Source: JAJPKK01 sp963702755
Lineage (GTDB): Bacteria > Pseudomonadota > Alphaproteobacteria > Rhizobiales > Xanthobacteraceae
Length of the DNA: 64,000 nt
Direction: 5' to 3'
Assembly: GCA_963702755.1 (NCBI GenBank)
Contig: CAVPDZ010000004.1
Coordinates: forward strand, 62,001 to 126,000
A program made the translations under genes and the position numbers. The notes beneath the pieces are model-generated. The model was not told the origin of the DNA, made no database searches, and saw only the letters and a list, made by a program, of their open reading frames with translations. The stretch's first letter is position 1, and the number at the start of each line of letters is the position of its first letter. Below, in pieces: positions 1 through 9,969 of this stretch.

Positions 1-1185
1 GACCACGATCACGTATTTCGACGCATAGGCCGAGGCGCCGCACTGGGCGCCGATGCGCAGCGCTTGCACGGAATGGCCCGGGTACTTCTGCTTGATCGAG
101 ATGCCGTGCAGCATGCGCGCGCCGCCGACTTCATGGCACCACACCTGCTGCACTTCGGGCACGCCGGCATTGGTCATGTTCTGCTTGATCGTGGCCGAGC
201 GCATCACCGCGCGATAGCGCGCCATCTCGTCGGGTCCGCCGCCCATGGGCGGGACGCCGAGGATGATCGGATCGTTGCGATGATAAATCGCCTTGATTTC
301 GAGCACCGGGATCTGGCGCACGCCGCCGGCATAATGACCGGTCCATTCGCCGAACGGCCCTTCGGCGCGAACCTTGTCCGGAGGGATGAAGCCTTCGAGC
401 ACCACCTCCGCATTGGCCGGAAACGGCAGGCCGGTGAATTTTCCGCGCACCATTTTCACCGGCCGGCCGCGCATGCCGCCGATGATATCGAGTTCGAACA
501 CGCCGTAGGGCGCTTCGATGCCGCCATAGAAGAACGCGAGCGGATCGCCGCCGAGCACCATGACGACCGGCAGCGCCTCGCCGCGCTTCCAGTATTTCTC
601 GCGGTGCTGCGTGCCGTGGTGGCCCTTCGCCATGACGCAGCCGACTGAGTTGCGGTCATGCACCTGCGCGCGATAGGCGCCGGCGTTGTACCACTTGTCC
701 TCGGGATCGAAGGTGATGGAGTAGGTGCCGGTGCCGATGTAGCGGCCGCCGTCCTTCTCGTGCCAGACCGGCGAGGGAAATTTGGTCACATCGATATCGT
801 CGCCGGTGAGCACGTTCTCCAGAACCGGCCCGTGTTCGACGATTTCGTGCGGGATGAGCTTCAAATCCCTGAGATAGGCTTCGCGGTAGGCCTCGCTCAG
901 CTCCCATTTGTTGAGATGATCGGGAAAGCCGAGCGTCATGTTGCGGCGACGGCCCGCGAACATGTTGAGCAGCACCCGGAAACCTTTGGGGCAGCCAGGC
1001 ACCTCGTCGAAGACGACGCAAGGTCCGGCCTCGGCGCGCAGGATCGCCTCGGCTGCGAGCCCGATGTCCTCCTGCCACGTCGCTCCGCGCACATGGCGGA
1101 CTTCGCCGAGGCGTTCTGCCTCCGCGAGCCACTCGCGCAAGTCGTCATAGGCAATGTGAGCGGAGATGTTGGTGCGTTGGTCCAT
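1..1185 (-). CDS. UbiD family decarboxylase (partial, 3' end outside window)
   Basis: This is a UbiD-type (de)carboxylase, a family that uses prenylated FMN to add or remove carboxyl groups on aromatic or alpha,beta-unsaturated acids. Reading from the ATG at 1185, 395 codons stay open to the window edge. They begin MDQRTNISAHIAYDDLREWL and include the family segment EGPFGEWTGHYAGG, whose glutamates belong to the prFMN active site, and the stretch RNSVGCVMAKGHHGTQHRE. I checked the frame at three internal points and found no break. The gene lies 54 bases downstream of the HtrA-like gene on the same strand and may share its transcript. No UbiX, the partner that makes prFMN, is in the window. 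The substrate cannot be read from the sequence. Confidence 0.9.
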   Translation of the reverse strand, partial: MDQRTNISAHIAYDDLREWLAEAERLGEVRHVRGATWQEDIGLAAEAILRAEAGPCVVFDEVPGCPKGFRVLLNMFAGRRRNMTLGFPDHLNKWELSEAYREAYLRDLKLIPHEIVEHGPVLENVLTGDDIDVTKFPSPVWHEKDGGRYIGTGTYSITFDPEDKWYNAGAYRAQVHDRNSVGCVMAKGHHGTQHREKYWKRGEALPVVMVLGGDPLAFFYGGIEAPYGVFELDIIGGMRGRPVKMVRGKFTGLPFPANAEVVLEGFIPPDKVRAEGPFGEWTGHYAGGVRQIPVLEIKAIYHRNDPIILGVPPMGGGPDEMARYRAVMRSATIKQNMTNAGVPEVQQVWCHEVGGARMLHGISIKQKYPGHSVQALRIGAQCGASAYASKYVIVV

Positions 1186-1239
1186 GACTTCCGGGTCCGC
1201 GCTTACAGCGTGACAAGCGCAAAAAAAGATGCTGCGACC

Positions 1240-2217
1240 TCAGTGAAGCTTGGGCACTTTGAAGAACTGACTGCGGTCGGCCGACGTGATCCTATGCTCG
1301 GCCTTGCGGCCATCGCGATCGATCGCGATCGAGATGTCGACACCGGCGTTGCCGAGCGACCAGATGCGGCGGAACAGGCCGGCAAGATCGCGCACCTCTT
1401 CGTCGCCGACCGTCAAGACGACGTCGCCGGTGCGCAGACCAGCCTTCTGAGCCGGGCCGCCGTCGGCGAGGCCGATCACGACGATGCGATCTTCGATGTC
1501 GGCGGCATAAAGGCCGAGCCACGGGCGCGGCGGTCGGTTGGGCCGGCCATGGCGCAAGAGGTCGTCGAGGATCGGCTTTAAGAGATCGATCGGCACGATC
1601 ATGTTGAGATGGCCGGAGACATTGCGCTCGCGGCCTTGCTCGAGTTGGAGCGAGCCGATGCCCAAGAGCTCTCCGGCAGAGCCGATCATCGCGGTGCCGC
1701 CCCAGTTGGGATGGGCCGGCGCCGTGAAAATCGCCTCGTCCAGCACGTATTCCCAATAGCCGGCGAATTCCTGCTTGGCGACGATCCGCGCAGCGACCGA
1801 GCGCTGACGGCCGCCGAAGCCGGCGACCACCACGCGGTCACCGACCTGGGCGCGCCCCGAATCGCCGATCGGCAGCGCCGGCAGGTCAAGGCGCGCCAGC
1901 GCTTGCACGAGGCCGAAGCCGGTCTCCTGGTCATAGGCGAGAGCGTGACCGGGCACCGCGCTGCCGCCGAGCCGGCTGAGCCAAATCGATTCGGCTTCGG
2001 TGATGAGATAGCCGATGGTGAGCACAAGACCGGTATCGCGAATCACGACGCCGTTGCCGGCCCGCTCGGTACCCAGCGTTTTCGCCGTGAAGGCATCGTC
2101 CGGCACAATCGCGCGCAGTCCGACGACGGCACTCATGGCGCTATCGAGATCGAAGCCGTAGTCCGCCGTCTTGGGTTGATGCTCCGCCGGAACTTTATAG
2201 TCGCTCACGGATGGCAT
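1240..2217 (-). CDS. HtrA/DegP-like trypsin-fold protein with PDZ domain, catalytic residues lost
   Basis: The protein is about 325 residues: an S1C trypsin-like domain followed by one PDZ domain (about residues 230-310, containing the PRPWLGLYAADIEDR and GGPAQKAGLRTGDVV stretches). Where HtrA proteases carry the catalytic His (TNNHVV-type), this one reads LVLTIGYLITEAES. Where they carry GNSGGP it reads NWGGTAMIG, so the nucleophile Ser is replaced by Thr. An Asp in the AYDQETGFG segment fits the acidic member. It is therefore probably not an active protease and may act as a binding or chaperone module. There is no obvious signal peptide. I chose the start at 2217 because AAAGGA lies about 9 bases upstream; in-frame ATGs also exist at 2250 and 2244. 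Confidence 0.8.
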   Translation of the reverse strand: MPSVSDYKVPAEHQPKTADYGFDLDSAMSAVVGLRAIVPDDAFTAKTLGTERAGNGVVIRDTGLVLTIGYLITEAESIWLSRLGGSAVPGHALAYDQETGFGLVQALARLDLPALPIGDSGRAQVGDRVVVAGFGGRQRSVAARIVAKQEFAGYWEYVLDEAIFTAPAHPNWGGTAMIGSAGELLGIGSLQLEQGRERNVSGHLNMIVPIDLLKPILDDLLRHGRPNRPPRPWLGLYAADIEDRIVVIGLADGGPAQKAGLRTGDVVLTVGDEEVRDLAGLFRRIWSLGNAGVDISIAIDRDGRKAEHRITSADRSQFFKVPKLH

Positions 2218-2492
2218 GCGCGATTGTCCTTTTCTTTTCGCCATGGCCAATGAGAGCAGGCAAGGCTCAAGCTTTCAAGCCCGGCGACGATTTGCCGAAG
2301 GCCTGTGCTCAAGTCTCTAAGCCATTGCGGTACGGCCGAAAACGCCGCCCGTTAGTTCACACAACATATGCACGTGGTCGCCACTCGGCACGATGATGCA
2401 AGGTTCCAGTTTTCGAGCCTCTTTCAAACCTCAACCGTATCGACTTTGTAGGTGAAAATCCATTCGTAGCGCCGAATCACGGCGTCGCGACT

Positions 2493-3615
2493 TCATTCGC
2501 GATCGACGTAGTCGGTGGCCCCCGCTTCGGTTCCGAGCGCCGGATTGTGGAAACGCACCGCGTTGTCGTTGGCACCGACCACCTTGCGGGTCGTCACCGC
2601 GACGCGTGCCTCCTGATAACGCTTCAGCGCCGTCTCGACCTCGCCGTACTTGTCGAAGCAGCGGCCGAGGATCACGGCATCCTCGATCGCCATCACGGCG
2701 CCCTGGGCGAGCATCGGCAGCGTCGGATGGCATGCGTCCCCGAGCAACGTGGTGCGGCCGACCGTCCATTGCGGCAGCGGATCGCGCCCCATGAGCGCCC
2801 ATTTGTAGAGGCTCGGCGCCGCGCGGATCAGCGCATGAACATCCGGATGCCAGCCCTTGTGATCGTTGAGGCACTCCTCGACCGAACCTTCGGTCGTCCA
2901 CTAATTCGACGCGCCAGTCGGTGCGCTCCTGGATGCCGACGAAGTTCATGAGCTTGCCGGCGCGCAACGGGTAATGCACCACGTGACCGCCGACGCCGAT
3001 CCAGTTGGTGGCCTTGTCGCGGCTGATCTGTGGCGGCACGCGCTCGATCGGGATCACGCCGCGCCAGGCGATCATGCCGAAGAAGCGCGGGCGATCGCCG
3101 CCGAACAAACCGTGGCGAATGCGCGAATGCACGCCGTCGGCACCGATCAGCGCATCGCCGACCGCGGTGGTGCCGTCTTCGAACGCAAGGGTTACCCGGC
3201 CATCGCGCTCGCTCGCGCCGGTCGCGCGTTTGCCGAGATGGATCGCATCGGGTTTCTTGGCGCGCACCGCATCGACGAGCACTTGCAGAAGGTCGGGACG
3301 AAACACCGTCACATAGGGAAAGCCGTAACGCTCGATTGCCTCGGTGCCGAGATCGAACAGCTTCCAGGTCCGACCGGTGTTCCACAGCCGGACTTCCTTG
3401 CCGACGGTCTCGCAGGACAGCGCGCGCAAAGGGTCGAGCACGCCGAGCGCATCAAGCGCGCGGGTGCCGTTCGGACTGATCTGGACGCCGGCGCCGAACT
3501 CCTTGAGCTCGGGCGCCTGTTCAAAGACATCGACGTCGTGCCCGCGATCGAGGAGCGCGAGCGCCGCCGCCATGCCGCCGATGCCGCCGCCTGCAATGAG
3601 AATGTGGTGCTTCAA
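2493..3615 (-). CDS. FAD-dependent aromatic monooxygenase (frameshifted)
   Basis: This is a group A flavin monooxygenase of the salicylate / 3-hydroxybenzoate hydroxylase type. It has the N-terminal Rossmann motif HILIAGGGIGGMAAALAL, an internal DALIGADGVHSRIR (the DG motif) and the C-terminal TTLLGDACHPTLPMLAQGA (the GD motif for FAD ribityl binding). The reading frame breaks near 2900: upstream frame ERTDWRVE, downstream frame SWTTEGSVEECLNDHKGWH. One extra base explains the break and everything else is intact, so I read it as one gene. The start is TTG at 3615. It lies 42 bases downstream of the cupin gene on the same strand. The exact aromatic substrate is unknown. Confidence 0.8.
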
Positions 3616-3657
3616 TCTTGCGCTCTCATCGTTCGACGCGACGGCAGCAACACAACG

Positions 3658-4098
3658 CTATTGCTTTTCCGGCACCGTCAGCGGCTTGCCGGCTTCGGCG
3701 ATAGCCACCACCAACACCTTGGCGGGCTCGGTATCGCTCGCGTTGCGCGACACCGCATGAAGCTGCCCCGGTGCTTCGTAGAACACCTGCCCCTTGGTGA
3801 GAACTTTCTCGGGGCCGTCATCGACCTTGATCTTGTAGGCGCCCTCCAGCACGTAGCCGAAATTATGCGCGGTCGGATGCCGATGCGGCGGCGAGCCGCC
3901 ACCCGGCGGAATGTCGAGGGTGATCATCATCACTTCGCGCCCGGCAATGTCGCCAAGCGTCTGCTTCATGAGCTGGCCCACCTTGGTCGGCGGCATCGGC
4001 TGCTGCGCCACCACCGTCCCCAACGTGAATGCGCCCGCAAGCGCCGCAACACCAAGTAGCGCGAACGCCGTTCGAGCGAGATGTCGAGATTGCAACAT
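3658..4098 (-). CDS. Secreted cupin-domain protein
   Basis: A small single-domain cupin of about 146 residues with a Sec signal peptide (MLQSRHLARTAFALL to about residue 32, cleavage after VVA). The cupin motif 1 metal ligands are visible in PPHRHPTAHNFGYVLEG, and motif 2 follows in FYEAPGQLHAVSRN. Such proteins bind a metal and often act as small dioxygenases, isomerases or sensors; the reaction here is not identifiable. The start at 4098 is supported by GGGAGG seven bases upstream; a longer in-frame start at 4146 lacks this. It sits between fumarase and the flavin monooxygenase on the same strand with short gaps, suggesting co-transcription. Confidence 0.8.
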   Translation of the reverse strand: MLQSRHLARTAFALLGVAALAGAFTLGTVVAQQPMPPTKVGQLMKQTLGDIAGREVMMITLDIPPGGGSPPHRHPTAHNFGYVLEGAYKIKVDDGPEKVLTKGQVFYEAPGQLHAVSRNASDTEPAKVLVVAIAEAGKPLTVPEKQ

Positions 4099-4153
4099 GA
4101 CGTACCTCCCTTTTGTTTTAGACATCGTCGTGCCCACGTTGGACACCGCACCC

Positions 4154-5811
4154 TCAGCCGAGATTCAGCTCTTTGAAGAAGTCGTTGCCCTTGTCGTCGA
4201 TGACGATGAAGGCCGGGAAATTTTCGACCTCGATGCGCCAGATCGCCTCCATGCCGAGTTCGGGATATTCGACCACCTCGACCTTCTTGATGCAGTGCTC
4301 GGCGAGGTTTGCGGCAGTGCCGCCGATCGAGGCGAGGTAGAAGCCGCCATGCTTCTTGCACGCCTCGCGCACCTGCGACGAGCGGTTGCCCTTGGCGACC
4401 GACACCATCGAGCCGCCGGCCGCCTGGAAATCATCGACGAACGAATCCATGCGCCCGGCCGTGGTCGGGCCGAACGCGCCGGAGGCGTAGCCCTCCGGCG
4501 TCTTGGCGGGGCCGGCGTAATAGATCGGATGATTCTTGAAGTAATCCGGCAGTCCTCGCCGCGCTCCAGCCGCTCGCGCAGCTTGGCGTGGGCAAGGTCG
4601 CGCGCAACGATCATCGGGCCTGACAGCGAGAGCCGCGTCTTGATCGGATATCTCGTCAGCGTCGCGAGGATGTCCTTCATCGGCCGGTTGAGATCGACGG
4701 CGACGACCGAGCCGCCAAGCTTCGCGGTATCGATCTCGGGCAGGTATTGCGCGGGATGATGCTCGAGTTCCTCGAGGAACACACCGTCGCGCGTGATCTT
4801 GCCGAGCGCCTGGCGGTCGGCCGAGCACGATACGCCGAGCCCGATCGGCAGCGAGGCGCCGTGGCGCGGCAGCCGGATCACCCGCACGTCGTGGCAGAAA
4901 TATTTGCCGCCGAACTGCGCGCCGACGCCGAGCGACTGGGTCATGCGCTGGATTTCCTGCTCCATTTCAAGATCGCGGAAGGCGTGGCCGTCCTCGGAGC
5001 CCGCGGTCGGCAGCGTGTCGTAATACTTGGTCGAGGCGAGCTTGACGGTCTTCATCGTGAGCTCGACCGACGTCCCGCCGATCACGATCGCGAGATGATA
5101 GGGCGGGCATGCGGCGGTGCCGAGCGTGAGGACCTTCTCCTTGAGGAAGGCGAGCAGGCGGTCGTGCGTCAGGATCGAGGGCATCGCCTGGAACAGGAAA
5201 GCCTTGTTGGCCGAGCCGCCGCCTTTGGCGATGAACAGGAGCTTGTAAACGGAAGCGGCGTCGCGCTCGCCCTCCGAATAAATCTCGACCTGCGCCGGCA
5301 TGTTGTTCTTGGTGTTCTTCTCCTCGAACATCGACAGCGGCGCGAGCTGCGAGTAGCGCAGATTCTTTTTCAGGTACGCGTCGCGCGCACCCTCGGCGAG
5401 CGCACCTTCGTCGTCGCCATCGGTCCAGATCAGCCGGCCCTTCTTGCCCATGATGATGGCGGTGCCGGTGTCCTGGCACATGGGCAACATGCCGCCTGCC
5501 GCGATGTTGGCGTTCTTGAGGAAGTCAAAGGCGACGAACTTGTCGTTGTCCGAGGCCTCGGGATCGTCGAGGATCGCGCGCAGTTGCTTCAAATGCGCCG
5601 GGCGCAGCAAATGATTGATGTCTGAGAATGCCGCCTCGGCAAGCGCCCGGAGCGCCTCGCGGGCGACGACGACCACCTCCTCGCCCAGAACGCGCTCGAC
5701 CCGCACGCCTTCCGTCGCGATCTTGCGATAGGGCGTCGTGTCCTTGCCGAGCGGAAACAGCGGCGTGTGCTTGTAGGGCGGAAGGGGATGGGACGAGAGG
5801 GGCGCGTTCAT
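4154..5811 (-). CDS. Fumarate hydratase, class I (iron-sulfur type; frameshifted)
   Basis: Class I fumarase of the FumA/FumB single-chain type, which converts fumarate to malate in the TCA cycle using an oxygen-sensitive 4Fe-4S cluster. Cysteines expected to ligate the cluster are visible in LPMCQDTGTA, GTAACPPYHLAIVIGG and GVSCSADRQALG. The C-terminal beta domain (DYFKNHPIYYAGPAKTPEG, FGPTTAGRMDSFVDDF) continues in another frame after about 4550, where one base is missing after the GEDC codons. With that corrected the protein is about 550 residues, as expected. The start at 5811 has AGGA at good spacing; another ATG at 5817 is too close to it. The break is more likely a sequence error than a real mutation. 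Confidence 0.88.
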
Positions 5812-5895
5812 GGGCATTCCTAAGCTGATATGGCCGCGTTATAGGACTTTTGACGCCCGTGGCGCATTGGGCTTTATTGGCTGCTCAGCTCTCGC

Positions 5896-6105
5896 TTAAG
5901 CGTCAACATAATCGGCAATGCTTGTGGGCTCGGGTATCGGCAATCCGTCTTCCTGCATTCCTGCAATATGAAAACGAATTGCCTCGCGAAGTTGCTGCTC
6001 GACTTCCTTTACCGTTTGGCCAGTTGCCACGCAGCCGGGCAAATCCGGCACGTAGGCGGAGTAGTTTCCCTGCGCCTTCTCGATCACGACCGCATATCGC
6101 ATCAA
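5896..6105 (-). CDS. hicB: HicB family antitoxin
   Basis: A short HicB antitoxin of 69 residues, containing the partly degenerate RNase H-like HicB fold (MRYAVVIEKAQGNYSAYVPD, LPGCVATGQTVKEVEQQL). HicB binds and neutralises the HicA RNase. Longer HicB proteins also carry a C-terminal ribbon-helix-helix or HTH domain for DNA binding; this one ends in PEPTSIADYVDA and lacks that domain, so autoregulation would need the complex or another route. The ATG overlaps the hicA stop by four bases (ATGA), giving the usual toxin-first operon with translational coupling. Confidence 0.9.
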   Translation of the reverse strand: MMRYAVVIEKAQGNYSAYVPDLPGCVATGQTVKEVEQQLREAIRFHIAGMQEDGLPIPEPTSIADYVDA

Positions 6106-6296
6106 GAGTTCTCCTTTAGACCTGCTTGCTTCAGAATGCTGTTCAGTGTACCCGGCGCAAGATCATCGGAAGGCTTCCCGGCGATCGTAACACGCCCAGG
6201 CCGTTCAGGATGTTTGAACTGACGGTGACTACCGCGCGTCGCCACGATGCACCAGCCATGTTCCTCAACAAGCCTTATCGCTTCTCTCACTTTCAC
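6102..6296 (-). CDS. hicA: HicA family mRNA interferase toxin
   Basis: A 64-residue HicA toxin with the double-stranded-RNA-binding-like fold. It cleaves mRNA when free of HicB. The family motif is clear: the catalytic His lies in TRGSHRQFKHPERPGRVTI, followed by AGKPSDDLAPGTLNSILKQAG. The start is a GTG at 6296; no strong ribosome-binding site is seen. The gene is the first of a two-gene operon with hicB. A perfect palindrome lies 44 bases upstream and overlaps a TATGAT sequence, suggesting a regulated promoter. Confidence 0.9.
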   Translation of the reverse strand: MKVREAIRLVEEHGWCIVATRGSHRQFKHPERPGRVTIAGKPSDDLAPGTLNSILKQAGLKENS

Positions 6297-6339
6297 GGTC
6301 AGATCACTGACGTTCGGTCCCGTGCCGGAATTCGCATCA

Positions 6340-6365
6340 TACGACGCACGGATTAGTGCGTCGTA
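6340..6365. promoter_or_regulatory. Palindromic operator candidate upstream of hicAB
   Basis: Two perfect 10-base arms, TACGACGCAC and GTGCGTCGTA, are separated by six bases. Read on the minus strand, the palindrome overlaps a -10-like TATGAT and lies 44 bases before the hicA start. HicAB modules are commonly autoregulated through such sites. The binding protein is inferred. Confidence 0.55.
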
Positions 6366-6600
6366 AGTACGCGTTGCACCAGCGCAATATAACCAGCCAT
6401 GGTCTCACCGTTTTTGCTGCAGGCCAGCTTGCTTATAGATCGATTTCAATGTCTTCGGATGCAAGTGCTTCAGGATATCGGCAAGCCTTGGCAGTGTGTG
6501 CCGCTACGATTTGTGAGAATGCCTTCGTACCCCCTATCTCGTGGATGGGCCCCCGGGCTATATTCACGCCTGCCCGTTTCGAGCCATTGCGGAGACCTGA

Positions 6601-7841
6601 ATGCCCACCAAGCTCGTCCTGCCGGCGATTGCCGCCGCGTTCCTTTCCTCGCTTCTTCCGGCGCACGCCCAGCAGCCCGGAGCAAATTTCCCGCCGGGGC
6701 CTGGCCGGGAGATCGTCGTCGCCGTGTGCGGCGGATGTCACGACATCAACCGGCTGACCGCCGGCTATACGCCGGAGGGATGGCTCACGGTTACGCAACA
6801 TGATGCGCAATTTCGGCGCGCCGGTGCAGGACAATCAGTGGGATACGGTGCGCGCCTATCTGATCCGCAGCTTCCCGGAAAAGCCGCGGCCGCCCGCGGT
6901 TCTGATCCCGGGTCCGGTCGAGGTCAACATCATGGAGTGGCCGCTGCCGACGCCGGGCTCGCGCCCGCATGACCCGGCGGCCGGCAAGGACGGCTCCATC
7001 TTCTGGAGCGGCCAGCTGGCCAACAAGATCGGGCGGCTTGATCCGAAGAGCGGCACGTTCAAGGAATATCCGGTCAACCCGATGTCGGCGCCGCATGGCC
7101 TCGTCGAGGACAAGGATGGCAATATCTGGTTTACCGGCAATTTCCGCGGCTTCATCGGCAAGCTCGATACCAAGACCGGCGAGGTCAAGGAATATCCGCT
7201 GCCGAATCCCAAGGCGCGCGATCCGCATACCCTCGTCATCGACCATAATGGCATCGTTTGGTTTACGGTTCAGAACGGCAATTTCGTCGGCCGGCTCGAT
7301 CCGAAGTCGGGCGACATCAAGCTGGCGACGCCGCCGACGCCCAATGCGCGGCCTTACGGCATGGCGGTGAATTCCAAGAATGTCGTGTACTTCGTCGAGT
7401 TTGGCGCACCGAAGGTCGCCACCATCGACGACAACATGCACATAAACGAGTATCCAACTGCCCGACGCCGGCGCACGGCCGCGACGGATTGCGATCACGC
7501 CGGATGACGTCGTCTGGTACACCGACTTTGCGCGTGGCTACCTCGGCCGCCTCGATCCGACGACAGGGCAGGTCAAGGAATGGCAATCGCCGAGCGGGCC
7601 GAAGTCGCAGCCCTACGGTATCGCGGCGACCAAGGGCGGTGTCTGGTATTGCGAGTCGATGGCAAAGCCGAACACCATCGTGCGGTTCGATCCCAAGACT
7701 GAAAAATTCCAGACCTGGGCGATTCCGGGTGGTGGCGACATCGTTCGCAACATGGACGTCGACCGCGACGGCAACCCGATCCTCGCCAACAGCCTCGAGA
7801 ACGAGGTGGGCGTCGTCGAGGTGAAGAACGCGACCAATTGA
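6601..7841 (+). CDS. Cytochrome c / virginiamycin B lyase-like beta-propeller fusion (two frameshifts)
   Basis: A secreted two-part protein. The N-terminus has a Sec signal peptide (MPTKLVLPAIAAAFLSSLL) followed by a class I cytochrome c segment with haem motif CGGCH. The rest is a Vgb-like propeller of repeated blades such as GSIFWSGQLANKIGRLDP, GNIWFTGNFRGFIGKLD and GIVWFTVQNGNFVGRLDP. Vgb opens the streptogramin B ring, but most propellers of this family have unknown substrates, so I do not call it a resistance gene. One-base breaks lie near 6800 (before MMRNFGAPVQ) and near 7453 (an extra C in HINEY/QLPDAGARPRR); the propeller then continues to 7841. GGAG precedes the ATG. Confidence 0.75.
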
Positions 7842-7869
7842 CGGCGACATAAGGTGCTCAAAGCCAACG

Positions 7870-7890
7870 GGTCCGGCCTTCGGCCGGCCC
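7870..7890. terminator. Hairpin between convergent genes
   Basis: CCGGCC / GGCCGG form a six-pair stem with a three-base loop, extended past one mismatch. It lies between the ends of the Vgb-like gene (plus) and the phosphatase-fold gene (minus). No U-tract is seen. Confidence 0.4.
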
Positions 7891-7986
7891 GATGACAGGC
7901 TCCACGTGCGCACCGATCGGAATCGCCCACGGTGCGCGCGCAGCGGACGAAGTGCGCCCTTTGCATACCCCGCGCGCAGCTAAGGA

Positions 7987-9837
7987 TCAGCGCTCGTTCG
8001 TCGGCGCCGGCTGGGAGAGCCCGAGCGTGCGACCGGGGAATCCGGCGACGTCGAAATAGCGAACCGTCGCCGACTGCCTGGAGGTCGAGCACGGTGCGCA
8101 TGCCGTTTGCGGCTCGTTCGGAAGCGACCGACCATCCAACCACCTCCGGCATCGGCCTGCCGGGCATCGCTTCGGCGAGCACCCGCCCCGTCAGCGCGCC
8201 CTTGCTCGGCAAAGTGAGCCGCAGGAGTGCCGCAACAGTCGGGGCGATGTCCGCATTGCTGGCGGGGGCCGTATCGATGAAGCCCGATTTGAAATCCGGG
8301 CCCGCAAGCGCCATGAAGTTGAAGGTATCGGCACGGCTGAATGAGCCGTGCATGCCTTGGCCTTGGCGCAGCCCCGTATCGGCGACCTCGACCGGACATC
8401 GCACCGGTTCGCCGCAAACCGTATCGAAGCTGCGAAAACTAACGACGATCGCGGGCCGCGGCGTCACCGCGGTGCCGTCGAGCGCGATATCGGCGAGCGT
8501 GAGCGTGCCGGGAAACCGGCCGAGCCGGCTGTCGACGAAAATGCCGCTGACGTAGTCCTGCGCCAGGAGGGCGGCGACGATCTTGCCGGCGGTCGCCTCG
8601 CTGCCATCCGGAATGTAGACGAGATCACTCCCGCCGTTGGCAACGACAATGGCCCTGGGGTGCTCCGCGCTGCCAATAGTGCCGTTGCCAAATCGCGGAT
8701 GCGCGCCTTCGCCGACGGGGCATTGCCGTTGTCGTGATCGATCAGCGGCTCATTCAACAAGCTGGCAAGATCGATCGCGAGGAAACCCGGCGGCAGTTGG
8801 CCCGGCGGCACGTCAGCATAGCGTGCCTTGGCGGCGCTGCTCGTTGCGCTCGTTCGTGCGACGGTCGAGAAGCCATGATCCGCCGTGACGACGATGTCCG
8901 TCGTGTCGGCGAGGCCGAGTTCGCCGAGGGCCGCGCGAATGCGGCCAAGATCGTCATCAGCATTGCGGATCGCGGCAAGGGATGTGGGCCCGTTGATGCC
9001 GGGCACCAGGACGTTAAGGCTGTCGCCCTGGTTATGTTGCGTGCCGTCCGGATCACGCGACCAGAACACGAGCACGAAGGGTTTGTTGCGCGCTTTGAAG
9101 AGCGGCAACACCACCCGCGTTGCGACGGCCGCAAGATAATCCTGCTGGCCAACATTCGCTGACCGCGTGCCCGGCGTTGTCGCGTTGCCGGCATCACCAT
9201 TCGGCCCTCGCGACGGCGTCGCGAGCGGCAGTCCTGCCCCTTTCAGGTGCTCGGTCATTTCGCCCGATAGCGGAATCCCGCGCGCCGTGCCGGTCCAATC
9301 GTCAACGATGATCGTGCCGTTGCCGCTGCGATCGACGTGATCGAACAACAGCGTCGGCCCGACCTTGCCGATCGCCGCAGTGCTCAGGCCATTGTCGCGC
9401 GCGAGCTTGAGAAGGGTGTCCTCGTCGAGAAAATTCCCGCCAAAGTGCGCGTCGAGATCGCCAAGCACGGTATCGTTCTCGATGAAGGGCGTCACACTGC
9501 CGCCGGCGCCCGGCACCGCGAAACCAGCGAACATCGTGTTGCTGAACACGCCGGTATCGCCGGGATAATGGCCGGTCACGATCGCCGACGCATTCACCAT
9601 GGTGAGCGTCGGGTAGATCGCGTGGCTGTTGACGAGCGCGACGCCCTGGCGCGCAAGGGCCGCCATGTTCGGCGCGCTTGCGTCATTGACCGAATGCGCC
9701 CGCAAACCGTCGGCGATAAAGATCACGACATTTCGCGGCGCGGCTGCGCCGCCTGCAGGCTGGGCAGCCGCCGGCTGAACGAAGACTGCGGCAATGCCGA
9801 CGAACAGGCCGGCGGCGACGATACAGGGGATGCGCAT
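7987..9837 (-). CDS. Secreted alkaline-phosphatase-fold protein (type I phosphodiesterase / nucleotide pyrophosphatase-like; two frameshifts)
   Basis: A secreted metal-dependent hydrolase of the alkaline phosphatase superfamily. It opens with a Sec signal peptide (MRIPCIVAAGLFVGIAAVF). The metal/nucleophile region NVVIFIADGLRAHSVNDASA follows, with a Ser or Thr nucleophile expected in AIYPTLTMVNASAIVTGHYPG. Metal ligands are visible in FWSRDPDGTQHNQGD and IVVTADHGFS. The reading frame breaks near 8670, after which AIVVANGGSDLVYIPDGSEA continues, and again near 8058, after which the protein ends in RYFDVAGFPGRTLGLSQ at 7987. Two one-base corrections give a protein of about 617 residues. AGGGAG precedes the ATG. 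The physiological substrate is unknown. Confidence 0.75.
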
Positions 9838-9969
9838 CGAACTCCCTTTGTTTGTCCATGCTCAGACCAAATCCGCCTGACAGACATGTGACAATTCGCA
9901 TAGCATTTTCCGCGCAATCACGTACCGGTTGCGCGCAAGGGGAAACGTACCGGCAGGAGGAGCATCGGG

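Noticed and set aside
64..2253. Long plus-strand open frames opposite UbiD and the HtrA-like gene
   Set aside because: They are antisense shadows of high-GC genes; products are rich in Arg, Ala, Asp and His with no domain, while the minus-strand frames show clear family motifs.
6601..7841. Calling the Vgb-like gene a streptogramin resistance determinant
   Set aside because: Fusion to a cytochrome c, the secreted location and the wide spread of Vgb-like propellers argue against assigning resistance.
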